A DNA stretch of 64,000 nt from Combretum micranthum (lineage: Eukaryota; Streptophyta; Magnoliopsida; Myrtales; Combretaceae). Location: positions 372,001 through 436,000 of the forward strand of contig JAMXBD010000689.1 of NCBI GenBank assembly GCA_024138025.1. Direction: 5' to 3'. Within the stretch, counting starts at the first letter, position 1, and the number at the start of each line of letters is the position of its first letter. Below, piece after piece: positions 52,271 through 63,400 of this stretch. The translations under genes and the position numbers were made by a program. Under the pieces are notes generated by a model. It was not told the DNA's origin. It ran no database searches and saw only the letters and a program-made list of their open reading frames with translations.

Positions 52271-52749
52271 CTCAATTAATTAAAGCAGTGTCGCTACCTT
52301 CTTTAATGATGATGTCAAGTGTGGAGGCTATCTCCTTATCATTATTACAAGTGTCCAAGATTTCATTTCAATTCATTGGAAAATAAGTTCATTTTATACA
52401 AATTTTACCAAGATTCTCAACTTTCAAAAACTAGCCATCTTTATAATCATCATTTTGACAATTGAACACTAAAATGGAAAAAAGGATAAGAAGTGGTTTG
52501 ATCAGATTTTATTGATTGGTTTAAAATGGGTGAGCTGGGTTGATTGACAATAGGGTCCAAGGTTTTACCTAAATGTAACACTAATTATTATTATATAGTA
52601 ATAATAAGTAAAATAAATAAATAATTAAATAAAATGCCATATTAGAAAGTTAAGGTACTTAATTGTGCCTTTGTCAAAGTTGAGATAACATTTGTGACAT
52701 CAACTTATTTTAAAACCACCTTAATACGCACGATTATGATTGAGATAAG

Positions 52750-53622
52750 AGATATAGAGTGCAATATGAGGGTCTTCCTAATTTTTGCACAGTTTGTGGA
52801 TGCATGGGACACCAAGTGAATATGGGAGGTCCAAGTGCCTCAACAAAAATAAATATTCAGACGTACCCTAAATGATGACTACAGATCAAGGTACAAACTA
52901 ATGCCGTAAGTCAAGTTAAAACAATGACAAAAGGAAAGCCTATGATGTAAAGGGTACAATGAAGGGATAAAAGTAGAAAGAAAAAGCAGAAACAATAAAA
53001 GTGCCCTACGTAGCCTATACCAACGTTTAATGTGAACAATAATTCAATGCGAGCCAATGAAATTCAAAGGGAGATAAACAATTGGGGCATTTCTAAATGA
53101 GATCTTATAAGGTGACAACTTAACAAACATGGCATCAACTGTTGAGAAGACCATCTTGAGTAACCATATTTCTGAAGACATAGAAGGGACATCAAAGGTC
53201 ACATCAAATGGCCAAAAGTAATGCAAGAGAAATTAGTAATACAAATGTATTTGGCCTTTTCATCTACAAAGAAACCCTAGCAGAAGAATATCCTCTACGA
53301 CCAAGAGACTTTATCCATCAAACCCAAGCTTGAAAGCATGGTTCACTACATAAGACTCTTGTTTACAATAAGACTACACCATCATAACTTAGCAATGATG
53401 CAGAAACACCTAGATTAACAATGTGGCAAATACCTTTAGGTGAATTCTTACATAATGTACTAGTGGAAGACATCCAAGAAACACTACTAATGAATCTTAT
53501 TCTCAAGAATCATCGAGTAATGATGATATGATACCATGACACATTTCCTATGGGGAGGAAGGAGGTGCAGTTTGACAACAATGTAATCCAAACAATGCAG
53601 GAAGGACTACTCCATATTGTCT
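52750..53622 (+). pseudogene. LINE ORF1 zinc-knuckle and tail, copy 1
   Basis: VQYEGLPNFCTVCGCMGHQ is the plant LINE-type CCHC knuckle (CX2CX4H; the last Cys is not in place). It is followed by a basic, Ser/Thr/Asn-rich tail with many stops. The same sequence is found at 61540-62440. Confidence 0.65.
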
Positions 53623-53630
53623 AAGTCACC

Positions 53631-54392
53631 TAGGGATGCCACCGGGTGGATCGTTATAGGGTACCCGACCCGCCCAAGACCCTATAGGGTTTCGAGTCAA
53701 GTATATAACCCCGATAAATACCTGACCCACTCGATAATTTTTTTAAAAAAATTAAAACATTAACAGTAATGTATATATACACACACAGTCCTTCCTCAAT
53801 CTTAGCCACATTTCATACACAAATTCATAGAACATACAGTACTCCATAAAAATTAAAAAAAAAATTTCACCTGTGCCGTCGTGTTCATCCATGGATCGAC
53901 TTTAATTACTTCTTAAATTGATGGGATAAAGTTGTTGAGCATTTTAAATATTACATCTACCACTGACACTTATCTTTAAAATCAATGCACTTAGTTTTTG
54001 TGTACTTTAAAATTCGATGATTAAAAAGCTGTCAATGTTTTATATATATATATATATATATATTTAATTTCAATTTTTCATACCCTACTATGGAAACCTG
54101 CAATTTGGATGAATTCTTATATTTTTAGCTTGTTATAATTATTTTAAAAATGGTGGTAGCTGGGAAATGTAATCTATAAAATTAAAAATCATGCAATTGT
54201 AAGGAAAATTATCTAAAGAAAAAAGTTGATACATTTTATTTAATGTAAACTTAAAAAAAAAAAAACAACACTTGTATTATTGGGTCAGGTCAAAATCGGT
54301 TTGTCATTATCGGTCGGGTTGGGTTCTAGGACATCTTATATCTAATCAGGTGAGGTTCGGGTTTTGCATGACCCGTCTCGATCGCATCTCTA
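53631..54392. mobile_element. Non-autonomous hAT-type element inserted in the LINE
   Basis: The ends TAGGGATGCCACCGGGT and, in the complement of the right end, TAGAGATGCGATCGAGACGG are inverted and GC-rich, as in hAT elements. The 8-bp flanks AAGTCACC (53623-53630) and AAGTTACC (54393-54400) match at 7 of 8. The second LINE copy has the empty site (CTAAGTCACCTCACCC near 62435). It is 762 bp with no transposase. Confidence 0.85.
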
Positions 54393-54400
54393 AAGTTACC

Positions 54401-55019
54401 ACACCAACAATACTGCACCCATCGACAATGCTACAAAGGTGGGAACATACATGTCGATCACTAGTGCAGAGAATAATGTTAAGGGAGAACATACCAATGG
54501 AGCCGCTGACTATTCTAGTTATGTTACTGGTGAACTTAGGGGAGATAACACCATGGATTTTTAGCCCAATGGAGAAAACCCCCATGATACGTATGGCGAA
54601 TCATAGGCCAAGATAATTCAAGATTGACGCCATGCACTTCAAATATCTCGTGGATGATAAAGATGCTTGGTTTCATACACTAATATATGCTCTTAATGAA
54701 ATGATGATAGGATGACAAACAAATGCTTTAGTAGAAATGCCTTTCAAGATATTAGTATGGAATGGCCGAGATGCAAATGAACCAAATAGGAGATGAGCCC
54801 TTGAGGAACTAAAGAGGATACATGGCCCTTGTTTTATAGTCCTAATAGAAATCAAATTTAATAGGGTAGCTGCAAATGGCCTTAAATTCACCCTTGCTTT
54901 TAATAAAATGGCATGCATAGAGGAGTTGGGTTTAAATAGGGTCATCCTTACATTGTGGAATGAAGAAGATGCAATTGTTCATACGACTTTTACTAGTAAA
55001 CAAGAGATTCATCTAAATG
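54401..55019 (+). pseudogene. LINE ORF1 end and AP-type endonuclease start, copy 1
   Basis: The endonuclease part reads EMPFKILVWNGRDANEPN, then ALEELKRIHGP, IEIKFN, and LNRVILTLWNEEDAIVHT. This matches plant LINE endonucleases (ILVWNCRG...RRALKEL...P.I..L.ETK). There is at least one in-frame stop (RR*AL). It is cut at HLNV by the LTR element. Confidence 0.7.
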
Positions 55020-55674
55020 TGATGAGCCATGGGTGGTCCTTATTTTGATGAGAAAATGTATTGCATAAATGCTACACAACTTAATTAAGCTACATTTAAT
55101 AAGCAAAACTTGTTTTTGATATGCTTTAGCTTTAATCTGTATATATATGTATGTTGCATGTTTTTGGAAGATTGTACAAGTTTCAATAGGAACAAATTTA
55201 TAAGTGCCATAGCCTTGGTCGCGGCTTAAAATCAAGGAGCAAATCAAGGACTCACCATGTTTTAAACAAGGCGTGACAAGTGTAAATCCAAGGCTCGATG
55301 AGTGAAACAAACAATGTACAGAGTGCTTGGTCAAGGGTTATGTGAGGGCTCGAAGTGTCAAGTGGTTAGGACACGATAAGCTCAAAACATGCACTTGACA
55401 AGCTCAAGTGTCAGGCTCGATGGGATAAAGATATCAAACTTGATCGAGGGCTAAATTGAGGCGTGACAAGTTAAGGTGCGACATGTTTTAGGGCATGACA
55501 AGTTTGAATCTGAGGCTCGACAAGTAGAGACTTGGTCGATGGTTAATATGAGGCATGACGAGTTTGAGGTGCGATAAGAGTTAGAGCATGACAATTTAAA
55601 AGATAACCATTATAGAATTTTAAATTTGACCATTGGAGGTTCTTTTAAGGTGAACAACTATGTTTTTAAACCTA

Positions 55675-55705
<31 letters not shown>

Positions 55706-56286
55706 TTTGGGGTGATTTTTGGTGAAGACAAATGAGTTAAAAGATAGTAGAGCTTAACTTGCAGATATTATGTAATACTCTTTTTGTGTGTTTGTATTTG
55801 TTAAGTCAATAGTGTCAATCATGAGATTGTGAGTTAATATTGTTAGGTACTATTCACGCTTTTGTTTGTGAGTATTTGAGTGAAGTCCTCATGTGTTAAG
55901 ACACCTGTGTGAAGTCCTACGCGTGTATAATCAATTGGTGAAGTCGTTTGTTGAGGCAAGCATGAAGTCCTTATTGTGAGGCATTTGTTGTGAAGTCCTC
56001 GTGTCGAGGCAATTTGCTTTGTGATGAATGAAATGTGTGAAGTCCTCCATTGTAGACCATAGAGACTAGAGGGGGCTAAACTCCACGTTAAATCTAGTGT
56101 AAATATTCTTCTTCCCTTATTCTTTATTATTATTGTTTTAATTGTGCGCAGTATTGATTAAAGAAATAATAATTGGTTAAATGTGCTTAAAATTGTTTTA
56201 AAAACCCACCATTTAGCTTGCTTTCACAATATGCATATGTATGTGTATTTAAATAAGCCTAGCTGAGTGCATTTTTTTTTTTTATA
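55020..56286 (+). repeat. 5' LTR
   Basis: It contains two zones of degenerate short repeats: 55200-55600, built on words such as GGCTCGA and GCGTGACAAG, and 55870-56050, built on GTGAAGTCCTC.TGT.GAGGCA. It also has a (TA)n run at 55674-55698. The right border is set by the primer-binding site. Confidence 0.8.
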
Positions 56287-56288
56287 GT

Positions 56289-56300
56289 TGGTATCAAAGC
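56289..56300 (+). other. Primer-binding site (initiator-Met tRNA type)
   Basis: TGGTATCAAAGC directly follows the 5' LTR. The usual plant form is TGGTATCAGAGC, so there is one difference. Confidence 0.85.
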
Positions 56301-56593
56301 TAGTCTCTAAGGCTAATGCTTAACCACATTTCAGAGAAAAGTTTCTGTGGTTTTTAAAAATACTAAGCTTGTGTGTTTTTGTATACTTAAAAATGAGTTG
56401 TTTATTAAATGTAATTTAAGTCTTTTAGTTGAGTAGCAAATCTTTACAAATGAGCTTTTACCTGGAATAGTTAACTAAGAGAGTTAAGTTGAATTTAATA
56501 AGTTTTTTATTACATGTAGCTTGGGATCCTTTAATTGAGTATTACATTTTTTACAAGTAAGCTTTTACCCGAATGCTTAATTGAGGGAGAGTG

Positions 56594-58235
56594 TGATAAA
56601 GTCATATTTTACTCATTTTTCATTGAACAATTCATGTTTGATATTATAGATTTTATAGAAATCCTAAGAAAATGGTACTTAAGTATGTTTTATTATGATA
56701 TTTCAGGTTTTTAAGGACTTATCATACAAAATATAAGCAATTAAGAGGACATTTATGCAAAATTGGAGAATAAAACAATCAAGGCTGGAAAAAATAGAGT
56801 ATAAGCCACCGACTTACATTAAAATAAGAATCAACACCAGCTCCATTAAAAGCTAAATAGCGAGCATTCAAAAGAAATTCATCAGCCTTCAATTATACAT
56901 CTATATGCCGACAAATTTCAAATATACACTACCGGCTTTATGCCGACCTTGCATGTCCATTCAAAAACTTAAATGCCAGCTACTAAGAGATATACTCCGC
57001 TGGCCTTCATGCCTGCGTAAACCCTACACTACCCCAATGTTCCTACAAAGCTACCAATGATCTTGATTTGGAAAACAATAATTTCAATGAAGGTCGACAA
57101 ATTCACATTCAAGGCCGCCGGCCTTGTTGTTGGCGTACATCCATTACTGCTCTTGGACATTAATTTTTCAAAGCAACACCGGCTATATTTAAATCAATGG
57201 CACTGGTGTATAGAGCTAGCCTATGTTTCCTATAACTTTTTATATATATATTCTCTTGTTAGATCTAGTTGGAAAAAAGAGAAACCCTAGGCACGAATTT
57301 TACATCATTTTTCCTTTGCTCCTAAATCTAGATTAGGGCTTAGAGACTAGAGAACGTTTCTTTTGATTAAAGACTCCACACCAAGATCAAGTGGAAAAAT
57401 ATCATTTGAATTTGAATTCAAGAACAAGATTTCCTTGATAAGGTGATTTTGTTCTTTTCTCATATTCATTTTATGGACGGTGTTTGATACTTGTTTCGTT
57501 TGATCTTAATTACGGTTTTGAGTTGTTGATATGAATTGTTTGATTGATTTTTTTTTTGCTGTTGATTGATTCCTTGTATGTGTTCATGTTGTTGATGTTA
57601 TTTTCACATACCATGAATTCTTGATTGAATCTGGAATTCATGATGGATTAGGATTGTAATTGGAAAATTATTTTTTGATCGATTCCATGAATAGCTAATT
57701 TGGATTATTGATCTCATAGATATATGGATTTGAATTCAATTAAGGTTTTGTAATTTACAAAATTTATCAATTAATCACTTTTCTAGGAATAGGAAATATT
57801 GATTGATTGATTAATTTAGATAATTGTTTTCCTTGGAAAAAGGAATTGTTATCTGGTGCTTGATCGATTGAAAAACTAAACCCATTGACAATTTAGATTT
57901 GCAAAGATATCTGTGGTCAATAGTATACATTCAATTAATTTTCTGATTTGTTGACTCTTAACCTAATTCAATTTGTGTTAGAAATTCCTATTTCTTTGTA
58001 GATTAGTCTTATATCTAAAAGTCTAAAAATATTTCTTTTTGATTTTGCTTAGCTACAATTAGACAAATACAATTGAGAGCTAGTCCTCACTCACTGGAAT
58101 ATAACTCGGTATTCACTGAAATTTATTACTGCACATGCATCGGGTACACTGGCTAGTTAATATTTACTTGTTTAAAGGAATTTAAAAAGAGACTAAAAAG
58201 AGTTTTAAAAAGCACTTATGAAAAAAGCATGATCA
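56594..58235 (+). mobile_element. 1.65-kb LTR-type element, copy 2, nested in the LTR retrotransposon
   Basis: It starts TGATAAAGTCATATTTTACTC, like copy 1 (12870-14522, other strand), and shares ATTTTATAGAAATC, ATGATATTTCAGG/ATGATATTTTAGG and the interior field of GCCGAC, GCCAGC, ACCGGC and GCCGGCC words. It ends GCATGATCA and is flanked by perfect GAGTG repeats at 58589-58593-equivalent left position (56589-56593) and 58236-58240. Its length of 1642 bp nearly equals copy 1. The last ~100 bp align poorly with copy 1, so the right border rests mainly on the target duplication. Confidence 0.65.
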
Positions 58236-58283
58236 GAGTGCTAAGTTGAGAAGGAGTAATATTGTGCAATAATTGTTCTCATT

Positions 58284-58296
58284 AAAAAGGAGGAGA
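58284..58296 (+). other. Polypurine tract
   Basis: AAAAAGGAGGAGA lies one base before the start of the 3' LTR, where plus-strand synthesis is primed. Confidence 0.75.
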
Positions 58297-58297
58297 T

Positions 58298-59544
58298 TGA
58301 TGAACCATGAGTAGTTACAATCTTGTTTTGATGAAAAAATATATTTCACAAATACTCAACAAATTAGTTAAGCTACATGTAATAAGCAAAACTTGTTTTT
58401 GATTTTTTCAGTTGTAATCTATATATATGTGTATGTTGCGTGTTTTTGTGGAGATTGTTGAGGTTTTAGTATGAACAAATTTATAAGTGTCACAGCCCCA
58501 GTCATGGCCTAAACTCGAGGGGTAAATCGAGGAATCGATATGTTTGAACCAAGGTATAACAAGTGTAATCTAAGGCACAGCGAGTTGAAAAAAACAATGT
58601 GTAGAATGCTTGGTTTAGGGTCACATCGAGGGCTCGATGTGTCAAGTGGTTAGGGTACGGCAAGCTCAAGACATGCACCCTACAAGCTCGAAAGGCTCGA
58701 TAAGATAAACATAACAAGTTAAGGGCTAAATTGAGGGTCGACAAGTTAAGATGCAACATACACTAGGGCGTGATAAGTTTGAATTTGAGGCTTGACAAAT
58801 AGAAACTTGGTTGAGGGTCAATTTGAGGCGCGAGAAATTTGAGGTAATACAAGAGTTAAGGTGTGATGGAGGTTATTTTAGGGTGAATGGTTATGTTTTT
58901 AAACCTGATATATATTATATGTTTTAGGGTGATTTTTAGTGATGATAAATGAGTCAAAAGAGGGTAAAGTTTAACTTGCAGATATTATGTAATACTCACT
59001 GTGTGTGTTTGTATTTGTTAAGTAAATAGCGCCAGTCATGAGACTAGTGAGCTAATATTATAAGGCATTATTCAAGCTTTTGTTTGTGAGTGTTTGTGTG
59101 AAGTCCTCATGTGTTGAGGCATCTGTGTGAATTCCCACGTGTGTGTTGGCAATTGGTAAAGCTCTCGAGTCGAGGTAAGTATGAGGTCCTCTATTGAGGC
59201 AAGCGTGAAGTCTTCTGTTGTGAGGCATTTGTTGTGAAGTCCTCGTGTCGAGGCAATTTGTTTTGTGAAGAATGAAATGTGTGAAGTCTTCTTTAAATGA
59301 GGTATATTATAGATTATGAAGACTAGGGAATGGGCCGAACTCCACGTTAAATATGGAGTAAATCTTCTCTTTTCCTTATCTCTTTATTATTATTGTTTTA
59401 ATTGTGTGCAAAATGGATTAAGAGATAATGGTTGGTTAAGTATGCTTAAATTTGTTTTAAAAACCTACCTTGTAGCTTCCACTTATGCAATATGCATGTG
59501 CACATGTATTTAAACAAGCTTAGCCGAGTGCATTTTTTTTAATA
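58298..59544 (+). repeat. 3' LTR
   Basis: It is collinear with 55020-56286, including both short-repeat zones (58500-58870 and 59090-59290). Some repeat units differ in number from the 5' LTR. Confidence 0.8.
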
Positions 59545-59613
59545 GAATGTACATGTAAACCTCTGCTCTCATTCTCTTTATATTTTACTTATTTGTGCTA
59601 GTACTTTATTAGT

Positions 59614-60253
59614 TAAAAAAAAAAAACAGGACAAGAGAACACTGGTCATTAGCTAAATCAATGAATATCGAGTCCAAGGGTTGAATTTGAAAATAATTAC
59701 TTAGTATTTACAATGCTATACTTGCTAAGTAGTAAATATGTACCGAGTTGATTTTAGGATGCAATAAAGTGAAATGAAACTGCTCACAACTTAAATTGTA
59801 AATCAGTACCTTATCTTCTGTTAGGGGTTTCTTTAAGGATAGGTGGCTACCGCCAGTGCAATTATGACATGCATTGCGAAATAAATTTTCTTCATCAACC
59901 TCGTATAAAGATATTTGTTGTGTCGGATTCTGATGTGACGCCTATAGGATATGCTCTACTGTGAAGGGCAGTGCAATTATGGCATCTGCTAGGTCCAAGT
60001 AATGAAAGATGGAAAGGAAATCGAAATTTTGGAGTGAGAAAAAAATATTATTTAAAAAATTTTACTAAACCTTCCTAAATTAAATGGATTACATCAAAAA
60101 TAATATTTAAATTTTGTTCAATTGATAAGTTCTCAAGAGGGAATATTGTATAGTGTCCATTTATTATAGTCGTATTTGACATAATGATAATTAAAGTGGC
60201 ACCAAAATTCATTTTTTCTTTTTTCTAAAAAATGTAATAACTTAAACAAATGT
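59614..60253. other. Spacer between the two LINE/PB1 copies
   Basis: No gene or repeat is recognised. The words GCAGTGCAATTATG.CAT occur twice (about 59857 and 59968). In particular, no DUF4283 segment precedes the second copy. Confidence 0.5.
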
Positions 60254-60778
60254 AACAAATGCAACCACCAAGTCGATCTCACCCATAACCATATCACCGA
60301 ATCCTTACTCTAAACTCCATCTTCTTTTTCGTCAAATCCATTCCCCATTTTCTCTCTTTAACTCACTCTCTCTTTATCAAATGCTAGATGGCCACCATTA
60401 ATGACCTTCAATAGACGTACGATCTCCATCTCCAGTTAAAGCTTAGAAAGAGCATCTATCTTCACACTCTGCCAAGGCAAGATACTATCACCACCACAAA
60501 CCTAACCACATTGTCACAACCATCACCACCATGCCTACACATCAACTCTCACGAAAAACTTTGTAACTGACACACTAAGTCAAAACACTACTGCTTGGCT
60601 CTAATCATCCACTACGATTTGGAGAAGGAGACTCGTAACCTACACATGTAACTTGATTCCCCCCCATACTACGATTTAGACAATTAGACCTATGTTGTGG
60701 GACAATGGGACCCATACATATCCCTTGTTAGCAAGAAGCTATTTTCTTCCTTTTTTATTTTTAATTCTCTACTTGCGA

Positions 60779-60966
60779 AGCTTATGGTAAAACTTATGGA
60801 ATTCTGTGGATTCTCCATGACTTTAAAGTGTCTATTGCCAAACGGGGAATGGGAAACCTTAATCTCCATTAAATCTGATGAAGAGCTACAAGCTATTATT
60901 AAGATATACGAATCATCGTATTCTTCAAGGCCTCTTAAGATCAGAGCTATTGTGTCTCCTCCTTAA
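60779..60966 (+). pseudogene. PB1-domain gene fragment, copy 2
   Basis: KLMVKLMEFCGFSMTLKCLL continues unbroken through NGEWETLISIKSDEELQAII, then YESSYSSRPLKIRAIVSPP and a stop. It keeps the frame that copy 1 has lost by 2 nt. The acceptor-like CAG of copy 1 is altered here (TTGCGAAG). It lacks the first half of the domain. Confidence 0.72.
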
Positions 60967-61539
60967 TCAACTAAAGCGGTGTCGCTACGTTCTTTAATGA
61001 TGACGTTAAGAGTAGAGGCTCTGTCCTCATCATTATTACAAGTGTCCAAGATTTCATTTTCAATTCATTGGAAAAGAAGTTCAGTTTAAACAAAATTTAC
61101 CAAGAATATGCCCAATTCATTGTCCCATGTTGCTCAACTTTCAAAAACCAACCATCTTTATAATTATCATTTTGACAATCTAATATTGAAATGGAAAAAA
61201 GGCTAAGAAATGGGTTGATAAGATTTTATTGATTGTGTTTAAAGTGGGTGGGTTGGGTTGATTCATAATGAGGTCTAAGGTTTTACCTAAAAGTAACACT
61301 AATTATAATTATATAGAAATAACAAGTAAAATAAATAAATAAAATGCCATGTTAGAAGACACGCGGAATGATCTTATAGGTTAAAAGTGCCACATCAGCT
61401 AACGAAGTTAACATCATTAGCCAAAGTGGTGAAAATGTAGATACTTAATTGCTTATTTCATGAAAGTTAAGGCATCATTTGTGACATCAACCCATTTAAA
61501 AACCCTCTTAATGCACATTATTATGATTAATTGTGAGAG

Positions 61540-62440
61540 ATATAAGGTGCCATATGAGGAACTTCTCAATTTTTGCACGATTTATGGATGTATGGGACAC
61601 TAAGTGAATATGCGATGTCAAAGTGTCTCAACAAAAATAAAGATTCAGATGTACCCCAGATGATGATTGTAGATCATCATACAAACTAATGCCCTAAGTT
61701 AACTTAAAACAATGACAAAGGGAAAGATGTAGAAAGGCACAATGAAGGGATAAAAGTAGAAATGAAAAGCAGAAACAATAAAAGTGCCCTATATGTAGCT
61801 TATGGTATAAAGGGGAAACCAACCTTTAATGTGTGAACAACAATCCAATGAGAGCCAATGAAATTCAAAAGGAGATAAACAATTGGGGTATTTCTAAGGT
61901 GAGATCTTATGAGGTGATAACTTCAGCAAACATGACATCAACTGCTAAGAAGACCATCATGAGTAACTGTCATTCTAAAGACATAGAAGGGACATCAAAG
62001 GTCACATCAAATGGCCAAAACCAAATGCAAGATGAAATTAGTAATACAAACATCTTTTTGGGCTTTTCATCTACAAAGAAATCCCTAGCAGAGGAACATC
62101 CTCTACAACTAAGGAAACTTTTGTCCATCAAACACCAAGCTCAAAAGCATGGTTCACTACATAAGACACTTGTTTATAGTAAGACTACACCGTCAAAACT
62201 TAACGATGATGGTAGAAGCACCTAGATAAAAAATGTGGCAAATACCTTTAGATGAATTCTTACATAATGCACTGGTGGAAGTCATCTAAGAAACACTACT
62301 AATGAATCTTATTCTCAAGAATCATCAAGTAACGATGATATGATACCATGACACATTTCCCATGGGGAAGGAGGAGAGGCAGTTTAACAACACTGTAATC
62401 CAAAAAATGCAAGAAGGACTACTCTATATTATCTAAGTCA
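61540..62440 (+). pseudogene. LINE ORF1 zinc-knuckle and tail, copy 2
   Basis: The remnant EELLNFCTIYGCMGH has a mutated second Cys. It is followed by a 130-residue open stretch (61833-62225, MNNNPMRANEIQKEINNWGI...) rich in Ser, Thr, Lys and Asn, which corresponds to the ORF1 tail. That frame is a remnant, not a host gene. Confidence 0.65.
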
Positions 62441-62749
62441 CCTCACCCATCCACAATCCTGCAAAAGTGGGAACTCACATATCGATCACTAGTGCAAAGG
62501 ATAATGTTAGGGGCGAACATACCAATGGAACTGTTGACTATTCTACTTGTCTTATTGGTGAACCTTGGGGAGATAAGACTATGGATTTTCAGCCTAATGT
62601 AGAAAACGCCCATGATACTTATGACGAATCATAGGCTAAAATAATTCAAGATTGAAGCCATGCACTTCAAATGTCTTGTGGATGATAAACATACTTGGTG
62701 TCAAACACTAGTATCTAATCTCAATGAAATGATGATACGAAAACAAAGA

Positions 62750-63400
62750 AATGCTTTGGTAGAAATGCCTTTCAAGATATTAGTGTGGAATTCCTGAGGT
62801 GTAAATGAACTAAATAAGAGATAAGCCCTTGAGGAAGTAAAGTGGATACATGGCCCTCGTTTGATAATCCTGCTAGAAACCAAGTTTAATACGAGGGCTG
62901 CATATGGCCTCACATGGATCCTTGCTTTCAATAAAATTGCATGCATAGAGGCAATGGGTTTGAATAGGGGCATCCTTACATTGTGGAATGAAGAAGCTAC
63001 AATTGTTCATACGAATTTTACTAGTAGACAAGAGATTCATTTGAATGTATATGTAAACTCCTGCTCTCATTCTCTTTATATTTTACTTATTTTTGCTAGT
63101 ACTTTGTTGGCTGAAAGAAATATGTTATAGGATAGCCTGAAAAAAATTTTCAAATATGGTTAATTACCCCTAGATAGTAATAGGGGATTTTAATAAAGTT
63201 CTGAGTAATGAAGAGAAGTTGGGGCAGTTAACCAATATAGAGCAAATTTATATCAGCAGTGCATGGATAATTGCCACTTATTAGATGTAGGATTTGTGAG
63301 CATGCCTCATATGTGGTCAAATAAGAGTAATAGATTGTCAACATTGATTAAGAGTAGATTAGATTAAGCATGGATAAATCGGAGTTGGTTAGATACCTCT
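62750..63400 (+). pseudogene. LINE AP-type endonuclease, copy 2
   Basis: Blocks across shifting frames are EMPFKILVWN, IILLETKFNTRAAYGL, LNRGILTLWNEEATIVHT, HLNVYVNSCSHSLYILLIFA, then VIGDFNKVLSNEEKLG, and WSNKSNRLSTLIKSRLD. These include the GDFN motif of the EEP fold. Stops interrupt it. Confidence 0.8.

Larger units (their letters stand above)
55020..59544 (+). mobile_element. Non-coding LTR retrotransposon with ~1.26-kb LTRs and a very short interior
   Basis: The 5' LTR is ~55020-56286 and the 3' LTR ~58298-59544. Both start TGATGA.CCATG, and they are about 80% alike by eye. The primer-binding site TGGTATCAAAGC (56289-56300) pairs with initiator-Met tRNA, and the polypurine tract AAAAAGGAGGAGA (58284-58296) ends just before the 3' LTR. 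The flanks AAATG and GAATG (4 of 5) interrupt the LINE endonuclease, and the uninterrupted sequence is at about 63045. Without the nested element (56594-58235) the interior is only ~370 bp and has no gag or pol. It therefore depended on another element for movement. Confidence 0.85.
50105..59613 (+). mobile_element. LINE/PB1 composite, copy 1, broken by three later insertions
   Basis: Ordered LINE pieces are a DUF4283-type ORF1 start (50105-50875), a PB1-containing segment and zinc knuckle (51145-53622), the ORF1 tail and start of the endonuclease (54401-55019), and a 69-bp continuation of the endonuclease after the LTR element (59545-59613). The order is shown by the second copy (60254-64000), which has the same sequence without the hAT and LTR insertions. 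All coding is destroyed by stops and frameshifts. The composite ends at 59613 in an A-rich run. Confidence 0.75.

Noticed and set aside
57057..57290. 77-residue frame MILIWKTIISMKVDKF...
   Set aside because: Lies inside the non-coding 1.65-kb element and is not conserved in its other copy.
62701..62973. Open frames on the - strand over the LINE copies (also 54673-54945)
   Set aside because: They are antisense shadows of the endonuclease region, whose conserved motifs read on the + strand.
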